Shown one piece after another: positions 1 through 8,575 of a DNA stretch of 64,000 nt (position 1 is the first letter of the stretch; every line of letters begins with the position of its first letter). A program made the translations under genes and the position numbers. This stretch comes from Collinsella sp. (GTDB taxonomy: Bacteria; Actinomycetota; Coriobacteriia; Coriobacteriales; Coriobacteriaceae), in contig DXMJ01000009.1 in NCBI GenBank assembly GCA_019414265.1, positions 7,140 to 71,139 of the forward strand, read 5' to 3'. Under the pieces are notes generated by a model. It was not told the origin of the DNA. It was given only the letters and a program-made list of their open reading frames with translations, and made no database searches.

Positions 1-476
1 CAGGGATAGAGCTTCACAAACTGCGTGTCCTGGTTGGTGGTGAGCACGAAGAAATCCTTCTCGGCGAGAATGGCGTCGAGGTCCCTGTAGGGCTTGCGCA
101 GCGGGGCGTTGAGCGTGGTGTCGAGGAAGGTGGCGAGGTATCCCCAGCGCGCCTCGGCGGTGGGCCAGCGGTAGAACGACCCCTCGAAAGCGCCCTTGAA
201 ACCGTAGCGCTCGGCGAATTTGCCGAAATGCTTGCGATAGGTCGCGTTGTCCTCGTAGTAGAAGTCGCCGCCGCCCGCCGCGGAGAGCCCGGAGGCCCCG
301 CCCACCAGCACGCAATCGGCTTCTTCGATCATACGGGCGAAGTCCTCGATTTGCTGGTCGTAGGGCTCGGGCTCGCGGTCACTCAGCTCATAGGGCGTGC
401 TGCCGCTGCGGTAGGCGGCATGAAGGGAAAACGATCGGTTGGTGAGCTCGATAACGAGCTGCTCGTACAGGGTCAC
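1..476 (-). CDS. SIR2-family NAD-dependent deacylase or ADP-ribosyltransferase, 5' part (cut by window edge)
   Basis: About 158 N-terminal residues are visible; the 3' end lies beyond the window. The start is a GTG at 476 preceded by AGAAGG eight bases upstream. A glycine-rich nucleotide-binding stretch (VLVGGASGLSAAGG) is followed by the FYYED segment, a GFYRWPT-like block and the NAD-pocket motif VLTTNQDTQF. This order matches the SIR2 silent-information-regulator group close to the SirTM enzymes, which use NAD+ to deacylate or ADP-ribosylate proteins. The catalytic His and the zinc ribbon would be in the missing part, so activity cannot be judged. It diverges from a TetR gene across a palindromic operator, which suggests repression by that neighbour. 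Confidence 0.8.
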   Translation of the reverse strand, partial: MTLYEQLVIELTNRSFSLHAAYRSGSTPYELSDREPEPYDQQIEDFARMIEEADCVLVGGASGLSAAGGGDFYYEDNATYRKHFGKFAERYGFKGAFEGSFYRWPTAEARWGYLATFLDTTLNAPLRKPYRDLDAILAEKDFFVLTTNQDTQFVKLYP

Positions 477-497
477 TGGATACCTTCTTTCAGCTAT

Positions 498-515
498 TAT
501 AAACAGGTGTCTATA
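498..515. promoter_or_regulatory. Palindromic operator between SIR2 and tetR
   Basis: An 18-bp near-palindrome TATAAACAGGTGTCTATA with 7 of 9 half-site positions complementary lies between the divergent SIR2 and TetR genes. Its size and place suit a TetR-family dimer. This is inferred from symmetry and position only. Confidence 0.5.
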
Positions 516-619
516 AAAAGTATCCATGTCGATTTGCTTAAGAGCAATGAACAGCTTCGGCCTGCTGTCGATAAACGAGCGTTTGCCGGGCATTGTCGAG
601 CGTTGCAATTGGAGGGGTA

Positions 620-1180
620 ATGGAAGCGGGGAAGATCGATCGTCGCCGACGCTATACACTCTCGGTCATACGGGAGGCGTTCTTCGCGCTGCTGGCCGAG
701 GTCGGCTTCACGAAGATGACGGTAGCGGATATCTGCCGCCGCGCCGATATCAACCGTGGCACGTTCTATCTGCACTACGAGGACAAGTTCGCCCTGCTCG
801 ACGCGCTTATCGACGAGGCCTTGGCGGCGGTGCCGCCGCTCGAGGGAACGGAGGCGGGTGCCCTCTGCCAGCGTCCGCCGGCAAACGATGACTATTATCT
901 GCTCTACTCGGATGACGACGCGTACGCCCGGGTGGCACAGCGCGTCGTCGAGCGCGGCGCCGAGCAGATGGTTCCCTCGATCATGGAGGAGACTGGGCTT
1001 TCGCGCGAGGACGCCTATCTGCTCTTCGTCCACAACGTCCAGGGAAATCTCGCGGTCAACCGCCTGCTCGGTTGGAGGCGAGGGCCCGAGTTTGCCCACG
1101 CTCAGGAGCTGCTCAGCGCCTATTCCGAAGGAGGCTTGCGAGCGGTTACGACTCGCCATGATTCCTGCAGTTCATCTTGA
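620..1180 (+). CDS. TetR/AcrR family transcriptional regulator
   Basis: A 186-residue regulator. The ATG at 620 is chosen because GGAGGGG lies just upstream; an in-frame start at 593 lacks such a site. Residues about 10-57 form the TetR helix-turn-helix, with the typical block FTKMTVADICRRADINRGTF followed by YLHYEDKFALL. The C-terminal ligand and dimer domain resembles the TetR_C_33 type seen in Firmicutes. It is divergent from the SIR2 gene with an 18-bp palindrome between them, so it probably represses itself and SIR2. The ligand cannot be guessed. Confidence 0.9.
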   Translation: MEAGKIDRRRRYTLSVIREAFFALLAEVGFTKMTVADICRRADINRGTFYLHYEDKFALLDALIDEALAAVPPLEGTEAGALCQRPPANDDYYLLYSDDDAYARVAQRVVERGAEQMVPSIMEETGLSREDAYLLFVHNVQGNLAVNRLLGWRRGPEFAHAQELLSAYSEGGLRAVTTRHDSCSSS

Positions 1181-1225
1181 CTGCGGGTCATTTCAGGCAG
1201 GCGGCGCAGCTATGAACAAGAAGAG

Positions 1226-1292
1226 CGCATGGCAATCAGCACTAGCGGAAATGCTTGCTGCCCTTACCAAGAGGAGTGCTGATTGCCATGCG
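1226..1292. repeat. Perfect 18-bp inverted repeat with 31-bp loop
   Basis: Arms at 1226-1243 and 1275-1292 are exact reverse complements (CGCATGGCAATCAGCACT). On the minus strand the second arm is followed by a pyrimidine-rich run (CTCTTCTTGTT), so it may end the short minus-strand unit at 1497-1343. It could equally be a remnant of a mobile element. A 44-codon plus-strand reading frame crosses it and is not believed to be a gene. Confidence 0.55.
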
Positions 1293-1342
1293 TTGATGCT
1301 CCCGCAGACAATTCCGTCAGCCACCGCTTGCATCCATTTTGG

Positions 1343-1426
1343 CTAGCTCTGCATACCGAACATGGCGTTGAAGAGCGTGTTCTGCTCCGGGGTGAGCTGT
1401 GCAATGACGTTTTTATCGTTCTGCAT
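1343..1426 (-). CDS. Possible 27-residue peptide gene
   Basis: A short frame begins with ATG at 1426, has GAAGGGG six bases upstream, and reads MQNDKNVIAQLTPEQN then an amphipathic end (NTLFNAMFGMQS). It sits 36 nt downstream of a well-formed promoter on the same strand and is followed by a strong inverted repeat. I do not recognise the peptide. The complete unit (promoter, ribosome site, frame, hairpin) in a 400-bp gap between two real genes is the reason to list it. It could instead be a small non-coding RNA. Confidence 0.35.
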   Translation of the reverse strand: MQNDKNVIAQLTPEQNTLFNAMFGMQS

Positions 1427-1468
1427 TGGGCCCCTTCGCTGGCGTCTCGTGCAATCGAATGTAGCGCG

Positions 1469-1497
1469 AGTATATGAATAGGGGCGCATTCCCTCAA
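1469..1497 (-). promoter_or_regulatory. Sigma70-type promoter of the minus-strand micro-unit
   Basis: On the minus strand TTGAGG (1497-1492) and TATACT (1474-1469) are 17 bp apart. Transcription would start near 1462, about 36 nt before the small frame at 1426. The spacing and both boxes are good, but no annotated large gene follows on this strand. Confidence 0.45.
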
Positions 1498-1597
1498 GCG
1501 CCGTATAGAACAATTTTTAAACGCAGAAAAATAACTGAAAACAAATTAATCCGCGTTAAAATGTTGTCAAACAGAAGTTCATGAGGGAAGGTTGCGT

Positions 1598-2887
1598 ATG
1601 CGTCGCAAGGCAGACGAGCTCCTTAGGGAATGGCGAGACAGGGCTGATAGAAAACCTTTGCTGGTCAAAGGCGTGCGCCAGTGTGGCAAGACCTATCTGC
1701 TCAGAACGTACGCCCAGGATCTTTTCGAATCGGTTGTCTACGTTAATCTTGAGAACGACCGGTCGGCGCGAGCGGATTTTTCGGGCGGTCTTGACCCTCA
1801 TTCGATTGTGCGCGCGATCGAGGCTCGTACGGGACAGCGTATCGTGCCTGGCAAAACCTTACTGTTCATTGACGAGATCCAGGCATGCGAGGAAGCGCTC
1901 ACTTCCCTTAAATACTTTTGCGAAGATGCTCCCGAGTATTACGTTGCGGCTGCTGGGTCGCTTCTTGGGGTTGCCATTAACCATCAGTCGTATTCGTTCC
2001 CCGTCGGAAAGACCGACTTGATCGAGATGACTCCACTCGATTTCGAGGAGTTTCTCTGGGCGATGGGGCACGATCAGCTGGTCGACGAGATACGCTCGTC
2101 ATTCGAGTTAATGGGTCCTCTTGCGCCAAGCCTTCATGAAAAGGCGCTTGGGCTCTATCGGCAGTATCTTGTTGTTGGCGGAATGCCCGAGGCGGTCCAA
2201 ACGTACATCGATGATCAGTCAATCATTGATGTGGCCGAAAAGCATCGGATTATTCTCGACGGATACTCCGCCGACACTAATAAATATGCTGATGAACGCT
2301 TGAGTGCAAAGACGCGTGCGTGCTTCAATTCCATTCCACAGCAGCTTGCCAAAGAGAATCGTAAATTTCAATACAAGGTAGTGCGAGCGGGGGGCAATGC
2401 GTCTCTCTTTGGAGATGCTCTCGATTGGCTTGTATTGTCGGGTACGGTGGCGCGCTGCAGCCTAGTCGGGCAGATCGAAAGCCCCTTAGAGGCCTTCGTT
2501 AACCCTTCTGCTTTTAAAATCTATCAGGCGGATACAGGGCTGCTGGTCTCCAAGGCCGGTGCTCAACGCGCCGATATTCTTGCCGGTATCGGCGGCACAT
2601 TCATGGGTGCACTTACCGAAAACTACGTTGCCCAACAGCTTTCAGCCATGGGTTATCCACTGCATTATTGGGCGCGAGATAATCGTGCGGAAATCGACTT
2701 TGTAGTAGAGAAGCAGGGATGCTTGTCTGCGATTGAAGTCAAGGCGGGGGAGAACACAAGATCTCGAAGTCTGTCCTCACTTAAAAAGACCCATCCGGGC
2801 GTGCGCCTTATCAGGCTATCGACTAAGCCCTTTGGAATGAATGATGGGCTTATGTCTGTTCCGCTTTATGCGGCATTTTGTCTATAG
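1598..2887 (+). CDS. ATP-binding protein, AAA_14/DUF4143 family
   Basis: A 429-residue protein; the ATG at 1598 has GAGGGAAGG eight bases upstream (a TTG two codons earlier is the alternative). The N-terminal AAA part holds a Walker A motif (KGVRQCGKTYLL) and a Walker B-like LLFIDEIQ followed by the sensor stretch AAAGSLLG. The C-terminal DUF4143 part has the conserved ENYVAQQL and the block YWARDNRAEIDFVVE with IEVKAGEN, resembling a PD-(D/E)XK-like core. Family members are common, stand-alone and of unknown role, often thought to be linked to mobile DNA or stress. The flanking gap is AT-rich, and no partner gene is nearby. Confidence 0.85.
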   Translation: MRRKADELLREWRDRADRKPLLVKGVRQCGKTYLLRTYAQDLFESVVYVNLENDRSARADFSGGLDPHSIVRAIEARTGQRIVPGKTLLFIDEIQACEEALTSLKYFCEDAPEYYVAAAGSLLGVAINHQSYSFPVGKTDLIEMTPLDFEEFLWAMGHDQLVDEIRSSFELMGPLAPSLHEKALGLYRQYLVVGGMPEAVQTYIDDQSIIDVAEKHRIILDGYSADTNKYADERLSAKTRACFNSIPQQLAKENRKFQYKVVRAGGNASLFGDALDWLVLSGTVARCSLVGQIESPLEAFVNPSAFKIYQADTGLLVSKAGAQRADILAGIGGTFMGALTENYVAQQLSAMGYPLHYWARDNRAEIDFVVEKQGCLSAIEVKAGENTRSRSLSSLKKTHPGVRLIRLSTKPFGMNDGLMSVPLYAAFCL

Positions 2888-2909
2888 GGATGATGCTGGT
2901 GTAATGCAT

Positions 2910-2947
2910 GGGGCCCGGGGCGCAGCGTTTACTGCGCTCCGGGCCCC
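2910..2947. terminator. Bidirectional terminator between DUF4143 ATPase and parC-like gene
   Basis: A 16-bp stem (GGGGCCCGGGGCGCAG paired with CTGCGCTCCGGGCCCC, one G-U pair) with a 6-nt loop separates two convergent genes. The T-run on the plus side is weak. Confidence 0.7.
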
Positions 2948-2986
2948 GCTGCTTTGTAAAACCATGACGGTTTAGTCGCCGTTGTT

Positions 2987-5227
2987 TTAGTCAAACAAAC
3001 TCGGCATGTCATTTTCCTTCATGAGGGCGCCGGCGGAGGGCAGGCTCTGCGCGGTGAACTTCTCGGCCGAGACGCCGGCGCCAAGGATTTCCTCGGTCGT
3101 GCCGACGGTGGTGACCGAGCGGCCCTTCTTGGCCGTAAAGGCCTGGACGCCCTGCGTGTTGGTGGTCGTCTTGGTCTTGAGCAGCGACGTGTTGAAGTTC
3201 ATCAGGCGGTAGTCGCTCGAGACCAGCGCGAGGTCGCGGTCCTCCTTGAGCACCTGCGCATACAGCAGCTTGCTGCCGCCGTAGATGGCGTTCTTAAGGC
3301 GCTTGCGGTTGGTCTTGGTAGCGTATCCAGAAAGCGCGACACGCACCACGCGGCCGTTCCCAAAGACGAACAGCACGTCGGCCTTGTAGTCCTCGGGGTC
3401 GATGACCCAGATGACGCTCTCGTCGGGTTCCATCTCAAGATCGGTCGGAAGGTACGAGCCCAGCTGGGCCGACTTGGTGTCCTCAAACGCCGCGACCTTG
3501 CACTTGTACACCTGGCTCTTGTTGGTAAAGACCAGCAGCTCGTGGGTGTTGGAGGACGGGAACTCGATAAAGGGTTTGTCGCCGTCCTTGTACTTGAGCG
3601 TGGTCGCCTTCTTGAGCACGCGGTCCGTCATCTTCTTTAGGTAGCCATCGCGCGAGAGCATGATGGTGACCGGGTACTCCTCGACCTCGGGCTCCAAGCT
3701 TACCTCGATAACCTCATGGGGCTCGATCCTGCCCGTGCGGCGCGGCATCACGTACTTCTTGTTGACCGCTGCTAGCTCGTCGCTGATGACCTTCTTGATG
3801 TTCTCCTCGCTGGAGAGGATCTCCTCAAGCTCGGCAATCTCGCCCTCGAGCTTGGCGATGTCCTTGGTGCGGTTGAGGATGTACTCCTCGTTGATGTTGC
3901 GGAGCTTAAGCTCGGCGACAAACTCGGCCTGGGTCTCGTCGATGTCGAAACCCTTCATAAGGTTGGGTACAACCTCTGCCTCGAGCTTAGTGCCGCGGAT
4001 GATGGCGATGGCCTTGTCGATGTCGAGCAGAATTGCCTCAAGGCCGTGCAGCAGGTGCAGGCGCTCGGACTTTTTGCCCAGGTCAAAGTTAATGCGGCGA
4101 CGCGTGGACGCAATACGCCACTTGACCCACTCGTGCAGAATCTGGCGCACGCCCATAACACGGGGATAGCCGTCGACGAGCACGTTGAAGTTGCACGAGA
4201 ACGAATCCTGCAGCGTGGTCGAGCGATAGAGCTTGGCCATGAGCTTGTCGGGGTCGACGCCGCGCTTAAGGTCGATGGCGATGCGCAGACCCGAAAGGTC
4301 GGTCTCGTCGCGGATGTCGGCGATCTCCTTGACCTTGCCCTCCTTGGAGAGCTTGACGATGCGTTCGATGATGACATCGGTCTTGGTGGTGTAGGGGATC
4401 TCGTACACCTCGATGATGCGCTCTTCGGGAATCCAGCGCCAGCGGGAGCGAATCTGGAAGCTGCCAAGACCGGTCTCGATGATCTTCTCCATCTCCTCGC
4501 GGCGGTAGATAATCTCGCCGCCGGTCGAGAAATCGGGCATGGGCATGTACTCGAGCAGGTCGCAGTCGGGGTCCTTCAGGTAGTGCATCGTGGCGGTGCA
4601 GACCTCGTTGAGGTTGAAGCCGCAGATATCGGACGCCATAGCGACGCCGATGCCCTTGTTGGCCGAGACGAGGATGTTGGGGAACGTGGTGGGCAGCAGA
4701 CGCGGCTCCTTCATGGCACCGTCGTAGCTGTCAACGAAGTCGACCGGGTCCTTGTCGATGTCTTTGAAGATCTCGGCGCTGATGGGGGAGAGCTTGGCCT
4801 CGGTATAACGCGAGGCGGCGTAGCTCAGGTCGCCCGAATAGTACTTGCCAAAGTTGCCCTTCGACTCCACGAAAGGAGCAAGCAGCGCCTCGTTGCCCGT
4901 GGCCAGGCGCACCATCGTCTCGTAGATGGCGGCGTCGCCGTGTGGGTTGAGCTTCATGGTCTGGCCCACGATGTTGGCGCTCTTTTGGCGCTCGCCCTTG
5001 AGCAGGCCCATCTTGTACATAGTGTAGAGCAGCTTGCGGTGCGAGGGCTTAAAGCCGTCGATCTCGGGGAATGCACGCGAGACGTTGACGCTCATAGCGT
5101 AGGGCATGTAGTTGACCTCGAGCGTCTGCGTAATCGGCTGGTCGGTGACCTCGGAGTGCAGGCCGATGACGTTCTCGGCGTTGACCTGCTTTTTCTTGGG
5201 CTGGTTCTTCGTCTTCTTCTTTGCCAC
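2987..5227 (-). CDS. Type IIA topoisomerase, ParC/GyrA-like subunit A
   Basis: A 746-residue DNA-cleaving subunit starting at a GTG (5227) with GAGGAAATC upstream. After a Lys-rich head it carries the winged-helix core with QTMKLNPHGDAAIY and the catalytic tyrosine in AASRYTEAKLS, then the tower, a long coiled coil (TKDIAKLEGEIAELEEILSS) and a beta-pinwheel C-terminal domain. No canonical GyrA box is seen in that domain, which favours a decatenating topoisomerase IV-like enzyme over gyrase. It forms an operon with the subunit B gene 45 bp upstream. This divergent A/B pair resembles the extra type IIA set found beside gyrase in several anaerobes, so the exact role is uncertain. Confidence 0.9.
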   Translation of the reverse strand: MAKKKTKNQPKKKQVNAENVIGLHSEVTDQPITQTLEVNYMPYAMSVNVSRAFPEIDGFKPSHRKLLYTMYKMGLLKGERQKSANIVGQTMKLNPHGDAAIYETMVRLATGNEALLAPFVESKGNFGKYYSGDLSYAASRYTEAKLSPISAEIFKDIDKDPVDFVDSYDGAMKEPRLLPTTFPNILVSANKGIGVAMASDICGFNLNEVCTATMHYLKDPDCDLLEYMPMPDFSTGGEIIYRREEMEKIIETGLGSFQIRSRWRWIPEERIIEVYEIPYTTKTDVIIERIVKLSKEGKVKEIADIRDETDLSGLRIAIDLKRGVDPDKLMAKLYRSTTLQDSFSCNFNVLVDGYPRVMGVRQILHEWVKWRIASTRRRINFDLGKKSERLHLLHGLEAILLDIDKAIAIIRGTKLEAEVVPNLMKGFDIDETQAEFVAELKLRNINEEYILNRTKDIAKLEGEIAELEEILSSEENIKKVISDELAAVNKKYVMPRRTGRIEPHEVIEVSLEPEVEEYPVTIMLSRDGYLKKMTDRVLKKATTLKYKDGDKPFIEFPSSNTHELLVFTNKSQVYKCKVAAFEDTKSAQLGSYLPTDLEMEPDESVIWVIDPEDYKADVLFVFGNGRVVRVALSGYATKTNRKRLKNAIYGGSKLLYAQVLKEDRDLALVSSDYRLMNFNTSLLKTKTTTNTQGVQAFTAKKGRSVTTVGTTEEILGAGVSAEKFTAQSLPSAGALMKENDMPSLFD

Positions 5228-5272
5228 GATTTCCTCTTGAACTTCTTATGGGCCGTCGTTATCGATTTGCTG

Positions 5273-7270
5273 CTACTGCAGGTCCAGCTGGTCCAGGTAT
5301 TCCTTGCCGTGCTCGGAGATGTGACGCTTGCGGCCCGTCTCGTCGTTGCCCAGCAACAGGTTGAACATGGTCTCCATCTTGGTGACGTCCTCGGGTTCTA
5401 CCTTGATCAGGCGGCGCGTCTCGGGGTTCATGGTGGTGAGCCACATCATGTCCGGATCGTTCTCACCAAGACCCTTGGAGCGGTTGATCGAGCACTTCTG
5501 GTCGCCAATCTCCTTGAGGATGCCGTTCTTCTCGAGCTCGGTGTAGGCAAAGTAGGTCTTCTCTTTGCAGTTGATCTCGTAGAGCGGCGACTCGGCGATA
5601 TACACGTAGCCCTCGTCGATAAGCGTGGGCACCAGGCGATAGAGCATGGTGAGCACAAGCGTGCGGATGTGATAACCGTCGACGTCGGCGTCCGTACAGA
5701 TGATGACCTTGTTCCAGTTGAGGTTGTCCAGGTCAAAGGCGCCAAGGTTCTTGATGCGCTTGTCCTTGATCTCCACACCGCAGCCCAGCACGCGCATGAG
5801 GTCCATGATGATGTCGGACTTAAAGATGCGCGGGTAGTCCTCTTTCAGACAGTTGAGGATCTTGCCTCGGACGGGCATAACACCCTGGAACTCGGCATCG
5901 CGCGAGGTGCGGATGGCGCCTGCTGCCGAGTCGCCCTCTACGATGTAGATCTCGCGACGGCTCTTGTCCTTGGAGCGGCAGTCGATGAACTTCTGCACGC
6001 GGTTGGCCATGTCGGTCTTCTGCTGCAGATTGGTCTTGATGCTCTGGCGCGTCTTCTCGGCGTTCTCGCGCGAGCGCTTGTTGATGAGCACCTGCTCCAT
6101 GATCTTGTTGGCGGCGTCTTTGTTCTCGATCAGATAGGTCGAGAGGCGCTCCTTAAAGAATGCCGTCATCGCCTGCTGGATAAAGCGGTTATTGATGGCC
6201 TTCTTAGTCTGGTTTTCGTAGGACGTCTGGGTGGAGAAGCAGTTGGTCACCAGCACCAGACAGTCCTGGACGTCCTGCCACTTAATGCCGCTCTCGTTTT
6301 TGTTGTACTTGCCCTGTTGCTTGATGTAGGCATCGATGGCGCTGGTCAGAGCACTACGGGCGGCCTTTTCGGGCGAACCGCCGTTCTCGAGCCATGACGA
6401 GTTGTGGTAGTACTCCTGCATCATGAAGGTGCGCGAGAAGCACATGCACGCGGTGATCTTGACGTTGTAATCGGGCAGGTCCTCGCGGTCGCGACCGCGA
6501 CGGTCAGCCTCGATAAAGAAGGGCTCGGTAAGGTAGTCGGTACCGACCTTCTCGAGCACGTAGTCCTCGATGCCCTTGGGATAGCAAAAATCCTCTTCGG
6601 AAAACTCGCCATCGTCGCCCTCAATGCGCAGGCGGAAGGTCACGTTGGCGTTGACCACGGCCTGGCGGCGCATGGTCTCGCGATACCAGTCGTGGGGAAT
6701 GCTGATCGAGGTAAAGACCTCAAGATCGGGGCGCCACTTGATGGTGGTGCCGGTGCGGTCCTCGTCGCTGGGCTCGATCTCAAGCGCTTTCTTTTTGGCG
6801 CCAACGACCTTGCCTTTCTTAAAGTGCAGGGAGTACTTGTTGCCGTCGCGCCAAACCGTGACGTCCATGTACTCGGATGCGTACTGGGTCGCGCACGAGC
6901 CCAGGCCGTTGGTACCGAGCGAGAAGTCGTAGTCGCCGCCCTGGTTGTTGTTGTATTTGCCACCTGCGTAGAGCTCGCAAAAGACGAGCTCCCAGTTAAA
7001 GCGCTTCTCGGAGGGGTTCCAGTCGAGCGGGCAGCCGCGGCCGTTGTCCTCTACCTGAATGGAACCATCGCGAAAGGCGGTAAGGGTGATGAGCTTGCCG
7101 TAGCCCTGGCGCGCCTCGTCAACGGCGTTGGACAGGATCTCGAAGGCGGCATGCGCGCAGCCGTCGAGTCCGTCCGAGCCAAAGATAACGGCGGGGCGCA
7201 GGCGTACGCGCTCCTCGTCCTTGAGCTGACGAATACTGTCGTTACCATAGTTTGCGGTGTTTTTTGCCAT
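5273..7270 (-). CDS. Type IIA topoisomerase, ParE/GyrB-like subunit B
   Basis: A 665-residue ATPase subunit. The ATG at 7270 begins MAKNTANYGN; an in-frame ATG 13 codons upstream is possible because AAGGAG lies between them. The GHKL ATPase shows the N box (EILSNAVDEARQG), G1 box (EDNGRGCPLDWN) and the ATP lid (LGTNGLGS). The TOPRIM part shows EGDSAAGAIR and the metal-binding DADVDGYHIRTL. It would energise strand passage by the downstream subunit A, with which it is co-transcribed. GyrB-specific insertions are not evident. A separate true gyrase is expected elsewhere in the genome. Confidence 0.9.
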   Translation of the reverse strand: MAKNTANYGNDSIRQLKDEERVRLRPAVIFGSDGLDGCAHAAFEILSNAVDEARQGYGKLITLTAFRDGSIQVEDNGRGCPLDWNPSEKRFNWELVFCELYAGGKYNNNQGGDYDFSLGTNGLGSCATQYASEYMDVTVWRDGNKYSLHFKKGKVVGAKKKALEIEPSDEDRTGTTIKWRPDLEVFTSISIPHDWYRETMRRQAVVNANVTFRLRIEGDDGEFSEEDFCYPKGIEDYVLEKVGTDYLTEPFFIEADRRGRDREDLPDYNVKITACMCFSRTFMMQEYYHNSSWLENGGSPEKAARSALTSAIDAYIKQQGKYNKNESGIKWQDVQDCLVLVTNCFSTQTSYENQTKKAINNRFIQQAMTAFFKERLSTYLIENKDAANKIMEQVLINKRSRENAEKTRQSIKTNLQQKTDMANRVQKFIDCRSKDKSRREIYIVEGDSAAGAIRTSRDAEFQGVMPVRGKILNCLKEDYPRIFKSDIIMDLMRVLGCGVEIKDKRIKNLGAFDLDNLNWNKVIICTDADVDGYHIRTLVLTMLYRLVPTLIDEGYVYIAESPLYEINCKEKTYFAYTELEKNGILKEIGDQKCSINRSKGLGENDPDMMWLTTMNPETRRLIKVEPEDVTKMETMFNLLLGNDETGRKRHISEHGKEYLDQLDLQ

Positions 7271-7324
7271 GCTCGCTCTCTCGATGCTCCTTTGCTGCGT
7301 TGTAGTCATATAGATAGTCAAGGT

Positions 7325-7353
7325 AGCATAGCCCGGGCCTCGGACGATTCCAA
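7325..7353 (-). promoter_or_regulatory. Candidate promoter of the parE-parC operon
   Basis: On the minus strand TTGGAA (7353-7348) and TATGCT (7330-7325) are separated by 17 bp, about 55 bp before the chosen start codon. Confidence 0.35.
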
Positions 7354-7504
7354 CTAACACGAATTCCATCGAACGCGCGTTCGGAGTCGGTGACCTTTAG
7401 CTTCTGCGGTCATTCCCTGCGCGGCGTGGTGCTCGTGTTAAAACCGTGGCTTATCGGCTGGTAGAATTGCCGCATCAAGACTGCATGTTGTTTGAGGGGG
7501 CGCA

Positions 7505-8065
7505 ATGACTGAGAAAGAGAAGATGGAGCGCGGGGAGTGGCATGATGCCAACTTTGACGAGGAGCTCCTGGCGCAACGCGCAAAGGCGGAGGCGCTCTGC
7601 TATGACTTTAATATGGCAAAACCCGGAAGCGACGCGCAGCTTGACGCTTTGAAATCCTTGCTCGATACCGATCTTCCGCAAGGGCTGACGGTCCTTTCGC
7701 CTGCCTACTTTGACTACGGGAGCAAGACGAGCTTTGGTGAGGGCTGCTTTGTAAACCATGGCTGCTACTTTATGGACGGCGGCTCTATCACCTTTGGTGG
7801 CAACGTGTTTATCGGGCCGTTTTGCGGCTTCTACACCGCTTCGCACCCCCTAAAGGCAAAGGACCGCAACTTGGGTCTCGAGAAGGCTCTGCCTATTGTT
7901 GTAGGCGATAACTGCTGGTTTGGCGCGAACGTATCCGTGTTGCAGGGGGTTACCATCGGCAGCGGTTGCGTAATTGCCGCGGGCAGCGTCGTGACGGAAG
8001 ACCTTCCGGACAACGTGGTGGCGGCAGGCGTTCCCGCGGTCGTCAAGAAGATCATCGAACAATAA
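7505..8065 (+). CDS. Sugar O-acetyltransferase (maltose/galactoside type)
   Basis: A 186-residue left-handed beta-helix enzyme of the LacA/Maa group, preceded by GAGGGGGC. The N-terminal maltose acetyltransferase cap starts MTEKEKMERGEWHDAN and is followed by the hexapeptide-repeat coil (GNVFIGPFCGFYTASHP, with the likely catalytic His in TASHP, and GDNCWFGANVSVLQGVTIGSGCVIAAGSVV). It would transfer acetyl from acetyl-CoA to a sugar hydroxyl in the cytoplasm, possibly for detoxification of non-metabolised sugars. It stands alone. The substrate is not predictable from sequence. Confidence 0.9.
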   Translation: MTEKEKMERGEWHDANFDEELLAQRAKAEALCYDFNMAKPGSDAQLDALKSLLDTDLPQGLTVLSPAYFDYGSKTSFGEGCFVNHGCYFMDGGSITFGGNVFIGPFCGFYTASHPLKAKDRNLGLEKALPIVVGDNCWFGANVSVLQGVTIGSGCVIAAGSVVTEDLPDNVVAAGVPAVVKKIIEQ

Positions 8066-8245
8066 CGGAGCTATTAAACGATGGGGCACGCATGGTTCCG
8101 GCAAATCCGGTTATTGGCGTGCGCGTTGGCCATGCTGATAAGTTCCACTTACTCGGGTCCTTCCGACTCGGTTTTGTCCGAGTAAGATTGAATAGCGAAT
8201 CGAAATTGTTATGTCCACATGGCGATGGCGGACATGGTTTCCATA

Positions 8246-8295
8246 ATGACAGATATAGTTGACATCTTGTGAAGGATGCAATATATTTCTGTCAT
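8246..8295 (+). promoter_or_regulatory. Promoter flanked by an inverted operator, XRE operon
   Basis: TTGACA (8259-8264) and TATATT (8282-8287) are spaced by exactly 17 bp. The arms ATGACAGA (8246-8253) and TCTGTCAT (8288-8295) bracket the promoter as an 8-bp inverted pair. Transcription would start near 8294, 40 bp before the XRE start. The layout suits autorepression by the encoded regulator. Confidence 0.65.
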
Positions 8296-8335
8296 GTTGC
8301 AACGGATATCTGTCCATTACTACGAAAGGAACTCC

Positions 8336-8566
8336 ATGCCGGGCAAAAGGAACCTACGCATGAAGGCGGCGCGCGCGGCGGTTGGCCTTTCGCAAGCTGA
8401 CTTGGCCGAGGCCGTGGGCGTTACGCGCCAGACCATCGGCCTTATCGAGGCGGGCGGCTACAACCCCACGCTCAATTTGTGCGTGGCAATCTGTAAGGCG
8501 CTGCGCGTTACGTTGAACGACTTGTTTTGGGAAGACGAAACCGACGCCGACCCTAATGCTCTTTAG
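8336..8566 (+). CDS. Small XRE-family helix-turn-helix regulator
   Basis: A 76-residue, single-domain regulator whose ATG at 8336 follows AAAGGAACTCC. Residues about 8-62 form a Cro/C1-type HTH (MKAARAAVGLSQADLAEAVG, then VTRQTIGLIEAGGYNPTL) ending in LNDLFWEDE, the typical YozG-like short form. It is translated just ahead of a four-helix membrane protein, nine bases apart. Such pairs usually act as a repressor with a membrane partner, but here that is inference. Confidence 0.88.
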   Translation: MPGKRNLRMKAARAAVGLSQADLAEAVGVTRQTIGLIEAGGYNPTLNLCVAICKALRVTLNDLFWEDETDADPNAL

Positions 8567-8575
8567 GAGTTCACT

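Noticed and set aside
1212..1346. A 44-codon plus-strand frame with MNKKSAWQS start
   Set aside because: It runs straight through the perfect inverted repeat and has no ribosome site, so it is probably fortuitous.
4046..6397. A 783-codon plus-strand frame opposite the topoisomerase genes
   Set aside because: It is an antisense shadow: both minus-strand frames encode clear topoisomerase motifs, and the plus frame shows only low-complexity Leu/Val/Asp-rich sequence.
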